From positions 1-64,000 of the forward strand of contig JANTQF010000156.1 in NCBI GenBank assembly GCA_032988165.1: 64,000 nucleotides of DNA. Reading direction: 5' to 3'. Both the position numbers and the translations under genes were made by a program. The notes under the pieces were generated by a model that worked only from the letters and a program-made list of their open reading frames with translations, was not told the origin of the DNA and did no database searches. Shown in pieces: positions 61,501 to 64,000 of the stretch (positions are counted from its first letter, which is position 1; every line of letters starts with the position of its first letter). The DNA is from Emmonsiellopsis sp. PD_33. Taxonomy: Eukaryota; Ascomycota; Eurotiomycetes; Onygenales; Ajellomycetaceae.

Positions 61501-61993
61501 CGACGAGGAAAGGCTTGTCCAGGAGGTCAAGCCCCTGATCGAGGAAGGGAATGGACTGCTTCAAGAATGTAATGGCGCCCTCCGCGCCCTTGACCCCGAT
61601 GGCCAGATCGCCGCCAAGGCGAAGTCAAGGTCTGCACAGCGTGATGCATCCCCTGAAGAACACCAGCTGGCGGATCTCCTCAAGGAGCTCACAGAAACCG
61701 TCGTGACAACAATTGATAGCGCGCGGAAGAGAATCGCCAATATGCCCCATGCAAAGAAGGAACTGAATCCCCTCTGGGCGCTCCTAAGCGAGCCTCTCTT
61801 CCAGATCATCACAGCTGTTGGACTTCTCCTGACCGGTGTTCTCGGGTTGGTGGGCAGATTGCTGAACGGGCTTGGCCTAGGTGGTTTGGTGAATAATCTC
61901 CTTGGAGGACTGGGGATTAATAAGGTCCTTGGGGAACTAGGACTTGGGTCTGTCACCGAAGCGCTTGGCCTTGGTGGGAAGAAAAAGAAATGA
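58576..61993 (+). CDS. Ten-repeat DUF3659 protein with C-terminal DUF6987-like domain (LEA-like)
   Basis: Exons 58576..61404 and 61463..61993 join to 3360 nt (1119 residues). After a Ser/Pro/Lys-rich head (residues 1-130) come ten copies of a 55-75-residue repeat, starting near residues 132, 218, 340, 412, 484, 553, 625, 694, 765 and 834. Each has the frame GLxVxxxGxIxDxxGxxIGRIVEGDPxxLxGxxVDEDGDIxDxxGNxxG, which I recognise as DUF3659. The C-terminal part (ADRTPKDELDEERLVQEVKP...) is helical and ends with a Gly/Leu-rich hydrophobic stretch at about 1053-1105 and a KKKK tail, which may touch a membrane. Such proteins are annotated as LEA-domain proteins in Aspergillus; function is unproven. 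An in-frame ATG at 58396 would add 60 residues, but 58576 has the better context. Confidence 0.85.
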
Positions 61994-64000
61994 TTAGTTT
62001 CTAACGGGCTAAATGTCATTTAATAGGGGTGTTTTTTTGGTTCCTCTTGTCTCTGTTGTTGAATAGATTGTAATATAGCTGACCTGGTTTTTTTTTTCAT
62101 TCCTAATCTTTAGTGGCCTTTATTCACCCATGAAAATAACTTGTCCGTTCAGCAAGGAAAAGATTAAGATATCCGGCAATTCGGATCATAATCGAATGCC
62201 GGAAAGCATTCATCATGAAATAAACAAAAAAAAAAAAAAAATAGTAACGGCGTAAAGTTCAATAGAAGCGGCGGCTGGGGAGTATTATACTATGTCAGTA
62301 TCATAAATCGTGTCGTGCGGAGGAAAAAGGGTAGAACCTTCCGTGTTCTGACTGCTGTCGGGTTGACGACCGAACGGGGCTTTCCCGTTCATGACGATTT
62401 TACTGTAGATCCGGGATATCAAACGACGTGCTGGGAGTCATTTGTAAGGCCCAGGCACCAGTAAATGCTAAGCTGCCGCAAAGGAACCATTACAGCCACC
62501 TCATAACGTCTCGACCTATATACAAGGTAGACACGCGGGCCAGTCAATGGCAGTCATGCCTAAAGACGAATGGTCCAATCCAATTAACGCGCACGAACGG
62601 GGCGTGGCCAAGATAAGCGAGAAAGCCAATTATATGGCAATAGTCTCCGCAGTATGATAGACTGCCCCTGACAATTGGAAGCATTATTAGCTGCTTCGAA
62701 ATGCAACCTAGCAAACGGCAATCGGAGTGTTGTTTTGCCTGGCGGCTGTAAAACCTTTATGGTAGTGGTGGTTTCTCCCATATTAACAGAGTAGGTAGTT
62801 GAGGGGATGCGTTATCGATAATGTGTTGGCTCTCATGGAGGGAGTGTTCTAGCCTCTGCCTCATCAATATAAAACCTCGACATGACAGGCACATCCATGT
62901 TGCAGGTCAACTCCAGGACCGAGGATGGTGTTCAAATAAACTCACTAGCGTCTTTCTAGCCGAAAGTTTAAAAGTGTGGTTGGCCCCACATAAAAAATAA
63001 GGATGGCTCCTGGGCCAATCATCGACAAATCCATACAAAGTCGCTTTTTTTTTAATTGGCTGTCATCCACCTTCCCTCCATATCCTTTTCGAATTCAAAA
63101 ATACTTCGTAATACTTTAGATTAAATTAGTAGGCAGTTTTGAAATATTATGTGACAATATCTGCTGTTAAAGTCAGAAATAAGAGATAAGACATGCAAAT
63201 TATTCTACATTGAGGGTAGTCATCTATGGATACAACTGTATCCTATTGCCTCAGAGGCCGGCATCATGCTTCATTAGTTACTAGTTGATGTTATAGTTAC
63301 CATACTCATTGCATCACTAAGACAGAGTTGACTTGGTGTACCTGCCGACTGCCAGCCCAGGTACCAATGCAGGATATTATAAAGGGTCTTTTGCCACTCT
63401 AGAGGATGCACCCCTGCCTTCTTGAAGGTCTCATTTGGTAGTATACAGATAAGTATATGGTCACTAAAATCACATAAATTTGTCATGTTTTTTTTCTCAA
63501 AAGTGACTTGATTGCACCATTGTTTACCTATAACTCAATACTATTAATGTATCTGTCTGGGGTGTGCCCTGTGCAATGCAAGCCACACTAATATATTTGG
63601 ATAGGAACTTATTTATTTCTTCTGTTTTATTTGGAATATGTGGATAGCGCTATATCATCGCGCAGGGAATACTGGAAAGGGTTGAATCGGAAGCAAACAA
63701 AAATTATTTGCCCATCTGGGTAATAGTGGAGTTAATTCTAGGTTAAAGATGACAGTGTTATACTAAAAGGCGGTTTAATAAACATAAGCGAGAGGTCGAA
63801 TCATAATGCACTGTCTTTGCGTAACTTACCGAGTAGTTATGAATGCCCTGAAGAGTTTCCTGCACTTTCAACAGGAGCACACCTTTATTACTGCGCTTAT
63901 TTTTAATTAAGGTAGCATCCTTCGGTCAAGCCGCCATCCTGAAACGTCACTACGCAACAAAAATCATGGTTTTAGGCGTTGACTTTCATCAAGCAGGGGT
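61994..64000. other. Right-edge intergenic DNA
   Basis: No coding region recognised. CpG is present but sparse from about 63040 to 63640, and a 70-codon - strand frame at 63486-63274 has no known features. It could include a weakly decayed repeat, but I see no terminal repeats. Confidence 0.5.

Noticed and set aside
63040..63640. Second transposon relic near the right edge
   Set aside because: CpG is reduced but present, and there are no terminal repeats or readable transposon domains.
1..64000. CRISPR arrays, operons and ribosome binding sites
   Set aside because: The genes are spliced eukaryotic genes; the only tandem repeats are simple microsatellites.

Overview
The window looks like nuclear DNA of a filamentous ascomycete. 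The genes carry short introns (about 50-190 bp) with GTAAGT- and GTATGT-type donors and CTAAC-like branch sites. They include a fungal-type DUF3659-repeat protein, a COP9 subunit and an LtrA-type membrane protein, and the mobile elements belong to families common in Pezizomycotina. The contrast between gene-rich DNA and a CpG-empty AT-rich block, together with the protein flavour, suggests an Onygenales or Eurotiomycetes fungus such as Ajellomycetaceae. That placement is inference; no species marker is present.

Layout. 1-866: 5' part of an Apa1/Apa2-type ATP adenylyltransferase, cut by the window edge. 1500-4094: a C2H2 zinc-finger transcription factor. 4095-16031: about 12 kb with no gene I can support, holding GC-rich patches, microsatellites and a cluster of CCAAT boxes. 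16032-30951: a 14.9 kb AT-rich mobile-element island. 30952-38303: another 7 kb gene desert. 38304-61993: a compact gene block holding csn1, a kappa-class GST, an SDR oxidoreductase, an LtrA-like membrane protein, Ntr2, SmG, Taf2, a choline/ethanolamine phosphotransferase, an APH-like kinase and a ten-repeat DUF3659 protein. 61994-64000: no gene seen.

The island is the main discovery. It is framed by a perfect 16-bp terminal inverted repeat and a TTA target-site duplication. Just inside the ends lie the two genes expected of a PIF/Harbinger element: a Myb/SANT-like gene on the left (+ strand) and a DDE transposase on the right (- strand), both broken by many stops. The middle holds a dead Ty3/gypsy element on the - strand and about 3.9 kb of unidentified decayed DNA. 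On reading I found no CpG dinucleotide anywhere inside it, while CpA and TpG remain common. This points to a CpG-directed, RIP-like or methylation-driven mutation process that ran to completion.

The gene block is mostly housekeeping. Exon structures for ten of the twelve genes were joined by hand and close in frame. Several genes lie in divergent pairs with short shared promoters. The most striking pair is Ntr2 and SmG, both spliceosome components, 239 bp apart. Taf2 and the CPT1/EPT1-type enzyme share 612 bp, and the GST and SDR share 610 bp.
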